DNA of 35,874 nucleotides. Source: Candidatus Bathycorpusculum fermentans (lineage in GTDB: Archaea > Thermoproteota > Bathyarchaeia > Bathyarchaeales > Bathycorpusculaceae). Below, piece after piece: positions 25,764-34,442 of this stretch; within the stretch, counting starts at the first letter, position 1, and the number at the start of each line of letters is the position of its first letter. The DNA lies in contig WRGM01000172.1 of the NCBI GenBank assembly GCA_009787175.1, positions 1 to 35,874 of the forward strand. The letters run 5' to 3'. Under the pieces are notes generated by a model, which was not told where the DNA came from, searched no databases, and saw only the letters and a program-made list of their open reading frames with translations. Both the position numbers and the translations under genes were made by a program.

Positions 25764-27206
25764 ATGATAGAGGTGCATTCGGAAAAAATAACAGAGGCTG
25801 TTAAAGACCTAATTCTTGATAGGTCTTATCATCTGCCCACTGATGTTCGTTGTGCTCTTGAAACTGCATTTATTAATGAGGGTGAAAGTCTGCCTAAATA
25901 TATTTTAGCTGAGTGTATTTCAAATTTTCAAATTGCTGATGAAGGTCAATATCCGCTGTGTCAAGACACCGGGACGGCATTGTTTTTTGTTGAAATTGGT
26001 GAAGATGTTTTTGTAAGGGGTAATTTAACTGATGCAGTAAATCAAGGGGTGCGTGAGGCATATACTGAGGGATATCTGCGTAAATCCCAAGTAGCTGACC
26101 CGCTTTTTGATAGAATTAACACAAAAGATAACACACCTGCCATTATCTATGCTATTTTTGTTCGTGGGGATAAAATTAAAATCAGTTTTCTTGCTAAGGG
26201 TGGTGGAGCGGAAAATTGTTGTGCATTAGGTATGCTAACGCCTTCTCAAGGCGTAGATGGTATAACTGATTTTGTAGTTGAAACAGTAAAAAAAGCTAGC
26301 GGAAAGCCCTGCCCTCCCATAATCGTTGGAGTTGGGATTGGTGGTACAGCAGATAGCGTTGGTGTTCTAGCAAAATACGCTCTACTCAAGAAAATAGGGC
26401 AAAGACATCCTGATATAAGATATGCAAAGCTGGAAGAGGATATTTTACAGAGGATTAACTCGCTTAACATCGGCGCGCAAGGGTTGGGCGGCAAAACTAC
26501 AGCTTTTGATGTGCATATTGAAACTGCACCTTGTCATATTGCCTCTATGCCAGTTGGTGTTGCTATTAATTGCCATAGTTCAAGGCATGGAAGCGTAATA
26601 ATTGGTAAAAGTAAAATAATCTTTGAAAAAGACGAAAAATATGTAACACGACAACTCCAGATTAAAGTTGATAATATTAAAAAAATAGCCTTACCGCTAT
26701 CGCTTGATGATGTACGTGAGCTTTCAGCTGGCGATATTGTCTCAATCTCGGGAACAATTTACACCGCACGTGATGCCGCTCATAAGCGTTTATTGGAAGC
26801 TATAAAAAACAATGAGAAACTACCTTTTAACCTGCAAGGGCAGGCAATATATTATGCCGGACCATCGCCAAATCGTCCTGGAAAGCCCATTGGTTCATGC
26901 GGTCCGACAACATCCATTAGGCTAGACTCTTTTTCTGACGAACTCCTCAAACAAGGTCTCAAAGTTATGATTGGTAAAGGTCCAAGGACATCCCAAACTA
27001 TGGAGCTTATGCAAAAATACGGTGCTATATATCTGGCATGCGTTGGGGGTGCCGCCGCAGTCACGACAACGAAAATTAAAAGCAGTGAGATTATAGCATA
27101 CAAAGATTTAGGACCAGAAGCAATCCACAAATTAGCAGTTGAGAATTTTGTATGCATAGTTGCAGTGGACAGCTTTGGTAGAAGTTTATATACCACAGGT
27201 AAATAA
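25764..27206 (+). CDS. Class I (iron-sulphur) fumarase, fused alpha and beta
   Basis: Reversibly hydrates fumarate to malate with an oxygen-labile [4Fe-4S] cluster. Of the 480 residues, about 1-285 match the alpha/N-terminal part (GQYPLCQDTGTALFF, FLAKGGGAENCCALGML, VGVGIGGTADSV, GVAINCHSSRHG, supplying cluster cysteines). From about 295 the beta part follows (LPLSLDDVRELSAGDIVSISG, GPSPNRPGKPIGSCGPTTS, MIGKGPRTSQT). In most archaea these are two genes; here one frame joins them, as in FumA, but shorter. L-tartrate dehydratase is a related alternative, and the malic enzyme neighbour favours fumarase. ATG at 25764 with AGGGG was chosen. Confidence 0.9.
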   Translation: MIEVHSEKITEAVKDLILDRSYHLPTDVRCALETAFINEGESLPKYILAECISNFQIADEGQYPLCQDTGTALFFVEIGEDVFVRGNLTDAVNQGVREAYTEGYLRKSQVADPLFDRINTKDNTPAIIYAIFVRGDKIKISFLAKGGGAENCCALGMLTPSQGVDGITDFVVETVKKASGKPCPPIIVGVGIGGTADSVGVLAKYALLKKIGQRHPDIRYAKLEEDILQRINSLNIGAQGLGGKTTAFDVHIETAPCHIASMPVGVAINCHSSRHGSVIIGKSKIIFEKDEKYVTRQLQIKVDNIKKIALPLSLDDVRELSAGDIVSISGTIYTARDAAHKRLLEAIKNNEKLPFNLQGQAIYYAGPSPNRPGKPIGSCGPTTSIRLDSFSDELLKQGLKVMIGKGPRTSQTMELMQKYGAIYLACVGGAAAVTTTKIKSSEIIAYKDLGPEAIHKLAVENFVCIVAVDSFGRSLYTTGK

Positions 27207-27497
27207 GTTTTGAACTATCCTGTTTTAGGTAGGTCTTATTTATGCTGTTTCAAAGGTTCTATCTTAAGTTTGATATGTTTTGTCTAGAGATGCGTGTGAA
27301 ACGATTCTTAGCTGATTAGCTGCTATAAGATTATTAGGAGATAACTGTAAAATTATGAGGAAAACATGATATAGCGTGCTCAGCGATTTGGTTATTGAGG
27401 TTAGATTTTTAGTTTTGTCTGGTTTTTTGATGTGTTGTGGCTTTTTGAAGAGGAAAATTCTAATGTATGTCTTGTAAATTGTTGTGTAGTGATAGTT

Positions 27498-27911
27498 ATG
27501 AGTATTAAAGAGGATCCAATTAAGCTCCATAAGGATGCTAATGCTTTAATGGAGAATGGTAAATCAGTTGAAGCACGTGATTTATTTACAAGAAGCGGTG
27601 AACTTTATTTTAAAGGTCAAAACTATTTTGGTGCCGCTGAAATGTATTATAAAGCCGGCGAGTGCAGTGTAAACCTAAAAGAGTATCCACGAGCAGTTGA
27701 ATTTTTCACTAAAGCAGCTGATGTTGCTATAAATAAAGGCTTTGACCGTTACGGATTAAGCGCACTTAAAGAAGCTCAAGCAGTTCAAAAAACTGCAGGA
27801 AATACCGAAGCCGCAGAAGAAATTGAAAAACGTATAAAAGAGGTTAATGACAAAATTAACAAACAAAACGCCGCTAGCGATGATGACTCCTCCTTCTCAG
27901 TCTTCTCCTAA
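27498..27911 (+). CDS. Small TPR protein, SNAP-like repeats
   Basis: A soluble 137-residue all-helical protein. About three TPR-like helical hairpins are visible: DANALMENGKSVEARDLFTR, then YFGAAEMYYKAGECSVNLKEY, then RAVEFFTKAADVAINKGFD, followed by a charged coiled helix and a disordered Asp/Ser tail ending DDDSSFSVFS. The AAEMYYKAGE and AVEFFTKAAD units resemble the helical repeats of alpha-SNAP-type proteins, but the similarity is short and may be only TPR convergence. ATG at 27498 was chosen over 27432, whose extra 22 residues look non-coding. Upstream GTGAT could pair with 16S rRNA. Probable protein-protein adaptor with unknown partner. Confidence 0.7.
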   Translation: MSIKEDPIKLHKDANALMENGKSVEARDLFTRSGELYFKGQNYFGAAEMYYKAGECSVNLKEYPRAVEFFTKAADVAINKGFDRYGLSALKEAQAVQKTAGNTEAAEEIEKRIKEVNDKINKQNAASDDDSSFSVFS

Positions 27912-27933
27912 CAATAACCTCCTTCTATCTTAC

Positions 27934-27940
27934 TTTTTTT
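27934..27940 (+). terminator. T-run after the TPR gene
   Basis: Seven T residues start 23 bases after the TPR stop. Archaeal RNA polymerase ends on such T-runs without a hairpin, and the convergent copper gene ends at 27960. Confidence 0.35.
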
Positions 27941-27959
27941 GATTCTACTGTTTTTCTCT

Positions 27960-28172
27960 TTAACAAGTGTAAATGTCATAGCCTTGTTCTTCGATTTTCT
28001 CCTCAATAGCCTTTGTTGTGATAAGTGTTGAGTTATATTCTACTAGTACAGTTTTAGCTTTCAAGTCCACAGTTACATTAAACACGCCTGGTAACGTGTT
28101 TACTTCTTTTACTATAGACTTTGCACAATGCTCACATGACATGCCATTTACATTCAATAATATTTTTTCCAC
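27960..28172 (-). CDS. copZ: Copper chaperone, CopZ-like
   Basis: A 70-residue single HMA domain protein. VNGMSCEHCAKSIVKEV carries the metal-binding CxxC, and the ferredoxin-like fold continues with VTVDLKAKTVLVEYNSTLITTKAIEEKIEEQGYDI. The end YTC adds one cysteine. It delivers Cu(I) to the CopA ATPase encoded 9 or more bases upstream. The frame also allows ATG at 28187, but that would place the ribosome site GGAGGTG inside the coding sequence, so the GTG at 28172 is preferred. Metal specificity is inferred from the neighbour. Confidence 0.85.
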   Translation of the reverse strand: MEKILLNVNGMSCEHCAKSIVKEVNTLPGVFNVTVDLKAKTVLVEYNSTLITTKAIEEKIEEQGYDIYTC

Positions 28173-28196
28173 ACTAACACCTCCCATTTTCTGTTT

Positions 28197-30488
28197 TTAG
28201 TTTGTTGTTTTAAATTTTTTTAGCCGCAACGCGTTTATTAGAACTGAAATTGAGCTAAATGACATGATGGCCGCCGCTAAAATTGGGTTTAGTAACGGAC
28301 CGCCTATTAGATATAGCAGTCCTGCTGCGATAGATATTGCTGCTATGTTGTATCCAAATGCCCAGAAAAGATTTTGTTTAATAATTTTAATGGTTTTTCT
28401 GCTCAACGCTATGGCTATAGGGACATCTCTTAGGTCATTTCTCATTAGTATTATATCTGCTGATTCTATGGCAACATTTGTGCCTGATCCTATTGCTATA
28501 CCTATGTCTGCTTGGACTAACGCGGGGGCATCATTTATTCCGTCTCCTACCATGGCAACCCTTTTGCCTTCCAGTTGAAGTTTCTCTATAACATCTGCTT
28601 TATCCTGTGGTAAAACTTCTGCTATAACCCTATCTATACCCACCTGTCCTGCAATCGCCACCGCTGTATACCTGCTATCACCTGTTAACATAATTATATC
28701 AAGTCCCATACTCTTCAAAGACTTGACAGCCTCATAGCTGCCCTGCTTTACAACATCAGCTACTGCAATAATCCCTGCTAATTGACTATTTACAGAAATA
28801 AACATAGCAGTCTTTCCCTCCACTGCAAGCCTTTCTGCTTGCCCTGCTAAATCCCCTACGACCGCAGCTAACGCTGCACCACACATTTTTTCCACAAAAT
28901 TTCTATTACCCACCACAACACGCTTCCCTGCAACATCTGCAGAAACACCTAACCCTGCAAACGCCTCAAAACGCTCTAATACAGATAATTCAAGCTCCTC
29001 TTTTTCCGCCGCATGCACAACAACTCTTCCAAGCGGATGCTCTGAGCCCTTTTCAGCCGAAGCCGCTATCTGCAACAATTCCTCCCGCCTATAACCATTT
29101 ACAGCTATAATATCTGTTACCTCCGCTTTACCCTCTGTAACAGTACCCGTCTTATCAAAAACAACCGTTCTAACCTTATGTGCCACTTCTAAGGCTTCGC
29201 CATTTTTAACCAGTATACCCATCTTTGCCCCAATGCCTGTACTAACCACAATAGCTGTAGGCGTAGCAAGCCCTAACGCACAAGGACAAGATATTACAAG
29301 AACAGAAACAAACACCCTCAACGCGAACACAAAATCCCCAGTACCTATAAACCAGCCGACAAAAGCTAAACACGCTATACCTAACACGACAGGAACAAAA
29401 TAACCCGACACAACATCAGCCAGTTTAGCAATAGGTGCCTTACTACCCTGCACCTCCTCTATAGTCCTTATAATCTGAGCAAAAACAGTATCCGCACCAA
29501 TATTTACCGCCTCAAAACGTATCAAACCATTCGTATTCAAACTAGCCGCATAAACTCTATCCCCCACACCCTTATCAACAGGCAAACTCTCCCCCGACAA
29601 CATAGACTCATCCACAGCTGCAGACCCCTCTAAAATTACGCCATCAACAGGAATTTTCCCACCAGGCCTAACAACAAGAACATCACCAACTTTAACATCA
29701 CCTATCAAAACCTCACACTCCACCCCCTCCTCACTCAATATAACCGCTGTTTCAGGCACAAGACACAACAATTTCTCTAAAGCCTCACTTGCCTTACCCT
29801 TACTTACCGCTTCCAAAGACTTCCCAAATAAAATAAGCGATATTATAACCCCCACTGTTTCAAAATACAAATGCCCAACAGCACCATGATCACCACGAAC
29901 AATTTGTAAAAACGAAAACACACTATAACAAAAAGCCGCCGATGTACCTATAGCAATTAAACTATCCATATTAGGACTCCTATTCCACAACGCCCTATAA
30001 CCCACAACAAAAAACCTGTAACCCACCACCATTACAGGTATTGTTAATGATAACTGTAAACATGAATAAGCCAACGGATGCGCCATCGGCTGCAAAAAGA
30101 ACGGAACAGGTAATCCACCCCAAGGTAACATGGGACCCATGGCAAAATATAAGAGCGGTAAACTAAACACGGCTGAAACGACAAATTTTATCCACAAAAG
30201 ACGAATCTCTTTTTCTCTACGGAGACGATTATCCCCTTTACTGGTAACTGTTTTATTCTCTATCTCCAGAGTTTTGTAACCCGCATTTATTACTACTTGT
30301 TTTAGTGCAGCTAATTCTACAATTTGTGGGTCATATTTGACTAACGCTTTTTCGGTTGCAAAATTTACTGAAACTTCTATAACGCCATGTGTCTTCTGTA
30401 ATGCTCTCTCTACTCTTTTAGCACAAGCCTCACAGGTCATCCCTGTAATAATGAACACATGACTGTCTAGCATAGAACTTACTGCCAT
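28197..30488 (-). CDS. copA: Copper-exporting P1B-type ATPase
   Basis: A 763-residue ATP-driven Cu(I) exporter in the cytoplasmic membrane. An N-terminal HMA domain has GMTCEAC (C19, C22), followed by about eight membrane helices. The metal-site motif is [13 protein letters not shown] (about 400-412), the phosphorylated Asp lies in DKTGT (about 444-448), the nucleotide-domain motif is SEHPLG (about 481), and the hinge is [10 protein letters not shown] (about 648). The CPC motif and the downstream chaperone favour copper (P1B-1) over zinc/cadmium. One HMA domain and one separate chaperone is a common layout. ATG at 30488 has a TATA box about 26 bases before it, so the mRNA may be nearly leaderless. 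Confidence 0.93.
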   Translation of the reverse strand: MAVSSMLDSHVFIITGMTCEACAKRVERALQKTHGVIEVSVNFATEKALVKYDPQIVELAALKQVVINAGYKTLEIENKTVTSKGDNRLRREKEIRLLWIKFVVSAVFSLPLLYFAMGPMLPWGGLPVPFFLQPMAHPLAYSCLQLSLTIPVMVVGYRFFVVGYRALWNRSPNMDSLIAIGTSAAFCYSVFSFLQIVRGDHGAVGHLYFETVGVIISLILFGKSLEAVSKGKASEALEKLLCLVPETAVILSEEGVECEVLIGDVKVGDVLVVRPGGKIPVDGVILEGSAAVDESMLSGESLPVDKGVGDRVYAASLNTNGLIRFEAVNIGADTVFAQIIRTIEEVQGSKAPIAKLADVVSGYFVPVVLGIACLAFVGWFIGTGDFVFALRVFVSVLVISCPCALGLATPTAIVVSTGIGAKMGILVKNGEALEVAHKVRTVVFDKTGTVTEGKAEVTDIIAVNGYRREELLQIAASAEKGSEHPLGRVVVHAAEKEELELSVLERFEAFAGLGVSADVAGKRVVVGNRNFVEKMCGAALAAVVGDLAGQAERLAVEGKTAMFISVNSQLAGIIAVADVVKQGSYEAVKSLKSMGLDIIMLTGDSRYTAVAIAGQVGIDRVIAEVLPQDKADVIEKLQLEGKRVAMVGDGINDAPALVQADIGIAIGSGTNVAIESADIILMRNDLRDVPIAIALSRKTIKIIKQNLFWAFGYNIAAISIAAGLLYLIGGPLLNPILAAAIMSFSSISVLINALRLKKFKTTN

Positions 30489-30509
30489 TAGAGAACTCTT
30501 TTAAAATGG

Positions 30510-30517
30510 AATATAAA
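30510..30517 (-). promoter_or_regulatory. TATA box of copA
   Basis: The minus strand reads TTTATATT, with its centre about 26 bases before the copA ATG. Transcription would then start at or close to the ATG, implying a leaderless or nearly leaderless mRNA. Confidence 0.5.
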
Positions 30518-30518
30518 G

Positions 30519-30541
30519 ATTACACAGATCTTCTGTGTAAT
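30519..30541. promoter_or_regulatory. Perfect palindrome upstream of copA, candidate operator
   Basis: ATTACACAGA and TCTGTGTAAT form a perfect 10-base dyad around the three bases TCT. The dyad abuts the copA TATA box on its upstream side, where a repressor would block TFB/TBP loading. As RNA it could also form a hairpin ending the nrdG transcript, though no long T-run follows on the minus strand. Confidence 0.5.
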
Positions 30542-30559
30542 TTTTTGGAAATGAAAAAA

Positions 30560-31237
30560 TTAGATGCGGAGTAATACTTTTTCTGTGTATTTACTTAGGC
30601 TGTCTGCGAATTTTTCTATGGTTTCTGGTGCGTAGCATTGTAGTTTTTGGTAGTGTTTGTCTGGTGCGTTTTCTGGTGTAAATTGTTGTAGTACATGAAT
30701 TTTGGAGCCTTCAGATAGTTTGCCTATTTGTTCTATATCTTCTGGTGTGACGATTTCAGGGACTATGGTTGTGCGAAATTCATAGGGTACTTTGCCTTTT
30801 TTAAGTATCTCTATGCTTTTTTGCAGGTTACTTGTGTCTTGTGCTCCTAATTGGCTGTATTTTTCTAGGCTTGTTTTAATGTCTAAGGCTATGTAATCTA
30901 CATAGTTGAGGCATTCTTCTAATACGTCTGGATAGAATCCATTGGTGTCTAATTTTACTGAGAAGCCTTTTTCTTTTAATTTAGCGAGAAATTTAGGCAG
31001 TTCCTTATGCATGCATGGTTCTCCACCTGTGATAACTATGGCGTCTACGTATTTTTTGCGGGCTTCTAAAATTTCTAGTATGGTGGCTTCTTGTAGAAAG
31101 GGTGGCTGGGGGTTAGTAGCTATTTCCCAGTTGTGGCAGTATGCGCAGTGTAAGTTGCAGCTTGGGGTGAATAGTACGCTGGCTACTTTGTCTGGATAGT
31201 CTAGTAAGCTTGTTTTTTGTAGTCCGCTAAATTTCAT
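30560..31237 (-). CDS. nrdG: Anaerobic ribonucleotide reductase activase
   Basis: Radical SAM enzyme that makes the glycyl radical on NrdD. In the 225-residue protein the cluster motif is CNLHCAYC (C27, C31, C34), followed by VITGGEPCMH, VKLDTNGF and LDIKTSLEKY. It is of the longer archaeal/clostridial form related to pyruvate formate-lyase activases, not the 155-residue enteric NrdG. ATG at 31237 lies 14 bases after nrdD with GGTGA between, supporting coupled translation. Confidence 0.9.
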   Translation of the reverse strand: MKFSGLQKTSLLDYPDKVASVLFTPSCNLHCAYCHNWEIATNPQPPFLQEATILEILEARKKYVDAIVITGGEPCMHKELPKFLAKLKEKGFSVKLDTNGFYPDVLEECLNYVDYIALDIKTSLEKYSQLGAQDTSNLQKSIEILKKGKVPYEFRTTIVPEIVTPEDIEQIGKLSEGSKIHVLQQFTPENAPDKHYQKLQCYAPETIEKFADSLSKYTEKVLLRI

Positions 31238-31251
31238 TTATCCTGTTTCAC

Positions 31252-33378
31252 CTATTGTGTCCGTGGGGTGGTGGCTATGGTGTTTGAGCGGTCGAAGGTT
31301 TTTCGTATGGTAAATTCTGCTTGTTTTCCGTTGTTCCATTGGTCAACTGGGCGTAGGTAGCCGACGACGCGGCTGTATATTTCACTGTTTGCGCCACAGG
31401 TTGGGCAGTTTTTGTGTTCGCCTGTGGTATAGCCATGGCTTGGGCAGATGCTAAATGTGGGTGTTAGGGTGAAGTAGGGTATGTTTGTGTTGTGTGCTAC
31501 TTTTTTGACTAGTTCTGCTGCTGCTTTCCATGTTGGTAAGCGTTCGCCTAGGAATATGTGGAAGTTTGTTCCTCCTGTGTATAGTGTTTGTAGTGTATTT
31601 TGGTGTTCTAGGGCTTCGAAGAGGTCTCCTGTGAAGTCGACTGGTAATTGTGATGAGTTAGTATAGAATGGTTCTGCGTGTTCTCTTTGGACCTGTTTTT
31701 GGTTAGCAAATACTATGTCATGGTAACGTTTTTGGTCTATGCGCGCTAGGCGATATGCGGTGCTTTCTGCGGGTGTAGCTTCTAAATTGTATATATCACC
31801 TGTTTCTTCTTGATATTTGCTTATACGGTTTCGCATGAAGCCTAATGTTTTTATTGCAAATGCATGGCCGTCTTTGGAGGCAATATTTTGTCCAAGTAAG
31901 TTTAGAACGGCTTCATTTATGCCTACGATGCCTATTGTTGAGAAATGGTTTTTCCAGTACTTGTCATATCGCTCTTTAATGTTACGTAGGTAACGTTTGG
32001 AGTAGGGGTATAGTCCTTTTTCTGTGAAACGTTCAAGTACTTTACGTTTAATCTCTAAACTTAGCTTTGCTGTATCCATAAGTTCGCCTATTTTCTCAAA
32101 AAACTCGTCTTCATTCTTTGAAAGGTATCCTACTCTGGGAATGTTTAATGTAACCACACCTATGCTGCCTGTTAGCGGGTTTGCGCCAAAAAAGCCGCCT
32201 CCGCGTTTGCGTAGTTCTCTATTGTCTATGCGTAGTCGGCAGCACATGCTGCGTACGTCTTCAGGGTTTAAGTCGCTATTTATGAAATTGCTAAAGTTAG
32301 GTACTCCATATTTAGCTGTAACTTCAAATATTGCCTGTGAAACAGGTGATTCCCAGTCAAAGTCTTTTGTAATGTTATATGTTGGAATTGGAAAAGTGAA
32401 CACTCTACCCTTTGAGTCTCCTCTGGCCATAACTTTGGCAAAAGCTATGTTTAACATTTCCATTTCCTTAGTCATATCGCCATATGTGTCCTCTGTTACT
32501 TTCCCGTTAAATATTATAGCCTCATCTTTCATGAAGCTTGGAACTACTAAATCTAATGTAAGATTTGTAAAAGGTGTCTGGAAACCAACGCGTGTGGGAA
32601 CATTCATATTAAAGAAGAATTCCTGTATCGCCTGCTCTACATCTCTTTGTGTCAAATTGTCATAACGGATAAAGGGTGCTAGGTAAGTGTCAAAATTGCT
32701 AAATGCCTGCGCTCCTGCGGCTTCTCCTTGTAGAGTGTAGAAAAAGTTTACAATATGACCTAACGCGGTGCGGAAATGCTTAGCCGGTTTGCTTTCAATT
32801 TTTCCTGATACGCCACCAAAGCCTGAAAGCAGCAGATCGCTTAGATCCCAGCCGACACAGTAGGGTCCTAAGACGCCTAAGTCATGAATGTGTAGGTCGC
32901 CTGAGAAGTGGGCGTCTGCAATTTTTTGTGGGTAAATGCGGCTTATCCAGTATTTTGCAATTACTGTAGATGAGAGATAATTGTTTAATCCTTGAAGTGA
33001 ATAGCTCATGTTGCTATTTTCTTTAACTCTCCAGTCTTCTACTTCTAAGTATTGGTCAACAAGGTCTGCAGAGCTTAGTAACGCGGCTAACTCGCGCATA
33101 TCATTGTGCTGTTTACGATAGAGGATATACGCTTTAGCTGTAGATGCGTTACCATTTTCAATTAATCGCCTTTCGACAAGATCTTGAATTTCCTCAACAG
33201 TAGGAACACCATCTTCCCCATACTGCTTATTTAGTATAGTTACTACTTCATCGCATATACGCTTAGCCTGCTCTTTGTCTTTTCCACCAACAGATCTGGC
33301 GGCTTTCCAAATAGCTTCTGTAATACGTTCTGGGTCAAAATGTTCTAATTTACTATCACGTTTTAATACAAACTTCAT
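31252..33378 (-). CDS. nrdD: Anaerobic (class III) ribonucleoside-triphosphate reductase
   Basis: Reduces ribonucleotides to deoxyribonucleotides without oxygen. The 708-residue protein has an N-terminal ATP-cone (about 3-93, starting FVLKRDSKLEHFDPERI), which senses ATP/dATP. The catalytic barrel contains GDLHIHDLG, PYCVGWDL and FTNLTLDLVVP. A zinc site near the C-terminus is ICPSHGY...CPTCG (about 645-662), and the radical loop RVVGYLRPVDQW (about 668-679) holds the Gly that carries the radical. Its ATG overlaps the nrdR stop by one base (TAATG). Length and motifs are complete. Confidence 0.95.
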   Translation of the reverse strand: MKFVLKRDSKLEHFDPERITEAIWKAARSVGGKDKEQAKRICDEVVTILNKQYGEDGVPTVEEIQDLVERRLIENGNASTAKAYILYRKQHNDMRELAALLSSADLVDQYLEVEDWRVKENSNMSYSLQGLNNYLSSTVIAKYWISRIYPQKIADAHFSGDLHIHDLGVLGPYCVGWDLSDLLLSGFGGVSGKIESKPAKHFRTALGHIVNFFYTLQGEAAGAQAFSNFDTYLAPFIRYDNLTQRDVEQAIQEFFFNMNVPTRVGFQTPFTNLTLDLVVPSFMKDEAIIFNGKVTEDTYGDMTKEMEMLNIAFAKVMARGDSKGRVFTFPIPTYNITKDFDWESPVSQAIFEVTAKYGVPNFSNFINSDLNPEDVRSMCCRLRIDNRELRKRGGGFFGANPLTGSIGVVTLNIPRVGYLSKNEDEFFEKIGELMDTAKLSLEIKRKVLERFTEKGLYPYSKRYLRNIKERYDKYWKNHFSTIGIVGINEAVLNLLGQNIASKDGHAFAIKTLGFMRNRISKYQEETGDIYNLEATPAESTAYRLARIDQKRYHDIVFANQKQVQREHAEPFYTNSSQLPVDFTGDLFEALEHQNTLQTLYTGGTNFHIFLGERLPTWKAAAELVKKVAHNTNIPYFTLTPTFSICPSHGYTTGEHKNCPTCGANSEIYSRVVGYLRPVDQWNNGKQAEFTIRKTFDRSNTIATTPRTQ

Positions 33379-33824
33379 TATTTTTCCACTTCCATAAGTA
33401 AACGCCCGAAATCTTCGGGTTCTTCGAATTTTTTGTAAACAGATGCAAATCTTATGTAGACTATATGATCTACATTTTTTAGGTACTTCATAACTAGGTC
33501 ACCTATTTCCTGTGACGATATCTCTTCAGCGCCCTTCATCATAAGATCCTGCCGTATTTGTCCTGCTAACTCGTTAATCTGCGCCATGGATACAGGTCGT
33601 TTTTCGCTTGCTTTCTGTAAGCCTCGGATTATTTTATTTACATCAAACCGTTCTAGTTTTCCGTCTTTTTTGCGTACCATTAATTCTATTGTTTCAATGT
33701 ACTCGTATGTTGTGAAGCGTTTGCTACAGTTTGTGCACTCTTTTCGTCGGCGCGTAGTATTGTCTGGGGAATCGCGTGTTTCAAGGGTTTTAAAGTTTTC
33801 AGAGCTGCAGTAAGGGCATTTCAT
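33378..33824 (-). CDS. nrdR: Ribonucleotide reductase repressor NrdR
   Basis: Nucleotide-sensing repressor of ribonucleotide reductase genes. In 148 residues there is a zinc ribbon with C3, C6, C30 and C33 and the DNA-contacting TRRRKEC segment, followed by an ATP-cone (about 46-136; VRKKDGKLERFDVNKIIRGL). NrdR is near-universal in bacteria and uncommon in archaea, so its place at the head of an archaeal nrd operon is notable. ATG at 33824 is preferred over GTG at 33833 because GGTGA lies at the right distance. An inverted repeat at 33838-33865 may be its own operator. Confidence 0.93.
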   Translation of the reverse strand: MKCPYCSSENFKTLETRDSPDNTTRRRKECTNCSKRFTTYEYIETIELMVRKKDGKLERFDVNKIIRGLQKASEKRPVSMAQINELAGQIRQDLMMKGAEEISSQEIGDLVMKYLKNVDHIVYIRFASVYKKFEEPEDFGRLLMEVEK

Positions 33825-33837
33825 GATTCTCACCGTA

Positions 33838-33883
33838 TAGTGTTACAAGAATTTAGAATACACTACACTTAGCGCCTATATAA
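33838..33883 (-). promoter_or_regulatory. nrdR-nrdD-nrdG promoter with candidate NrdR operator
   Basis: The TATA box TTATATAG (minus strand, 33876-33883) is preceded by the BRE-like GAAAAGGGC. The predicted RNA start is near 33853. Around it lies an inverted repeat, TAGTGT (33838-33843) and ACACTA (33860-33865), with another ACACT immediately after. NrdR boxes are ACAC/TGTG-flanked AT-rich pairs, so the match is suggestive but not exact. Confidence 0.4.
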
Positions 33884-34036
33884 GCCCTTTTCACACTAAA
33901 TATCAAATAAACCCCATAAGCCAAAAACACAAATACATTAAAATAGACAGGTTTAAAGAAAACAAAAACCCCAAAACAGACATATTTAACAAAAACTTAC
34001 ATATCTAAAAAATTTAACACTTAAATTACAGAAAAA

Positions 34037-34255
34037 TCAAGTCTCACCATTAACAGGTTTTACAATTAAATATCCCTTATCAATTAACCAATGATGAAAC
34101 TGATATGTAGTAAACAAACAACCTGACCCACACGTTTTACGAATACGCTCATACTCTAAAGAACCCTCCACCTGCCTGTTAAGCTCCACTTGAATAGAAC
34201 ACTTTACATCATTACAAAACTCTCTACGTTTATACTCAACAAAACCGTCTAACAT
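34037..34255 (-). CDS. Small four-cysteine protein of unknown function
   Basis: A 72-residue protein with cysteines at 14, 19, 42 and 46 (FCNDVKC and TCGSGC), enough for one zinc or iron-sulphur site. Charged helices lie between (VELNRQVEGSLEYERIRK), and the C-terminus is an aromatic segment, TYQFHHWLIDKGYLIVKP, suggesting a small winged-helix-like or zinc-ribbon fold. No signal peptide or membrane helix. A TATA box (TTATATG, 34286-34292) lies 30-odd bases before the ATG, so it appears to be a single-gene unit. The dense pattern of charged, aromatic and Cys residues argues for a real gene. No family was recognised with certainty. Confidence 0.65.
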   Translation of the reverse strand: MLDGFVEYKRREFCNDVKCSIQVELNRQVEGSLEYERIRKTCGSGCLFTTYQFHHWLIDKGYLIVKPVNGET

Positions 34256-34285
34256 GACTTATCAATTTCATTATCTTCAATTGTG

Positions 34286-34292
34286 CATATAA
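34286..34292 (-). promoter_or_regulatory. TATA box of the four-cysteine gene
   Basis: The minus strand reads TTATATG after AATAAGGC (BRE-like). The spacing gives an RNA start near 34265, about 10 bases before the ATG. Confidence 0.4.
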
Positions 34293-34442
34293 GCCTTATT
34301 TTAAAAAGGCTTGACAAAGCTTATACCACAACAGACAGTATTCTGATTACCTGTCTACTTAATTAATTAATATGCTATAGCTTGTTTTGGTAGCTATCTT
34401 TTTTACGGCTACTTTTTTAGTTTCAAAGTTTCTATTTTTGAT

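Noticed and set aside
27207-27497. Frames between fumarase and the TPR gene, including an 88-codon minus frame
   Set aside because: AT-rich low-complexity sequence without motif or ribosome site.
32024-32665. 213-codon plus-strand frame inside nrdD
   Set aside because: Shadow of nrdD, which has all family motifs on the other strand.
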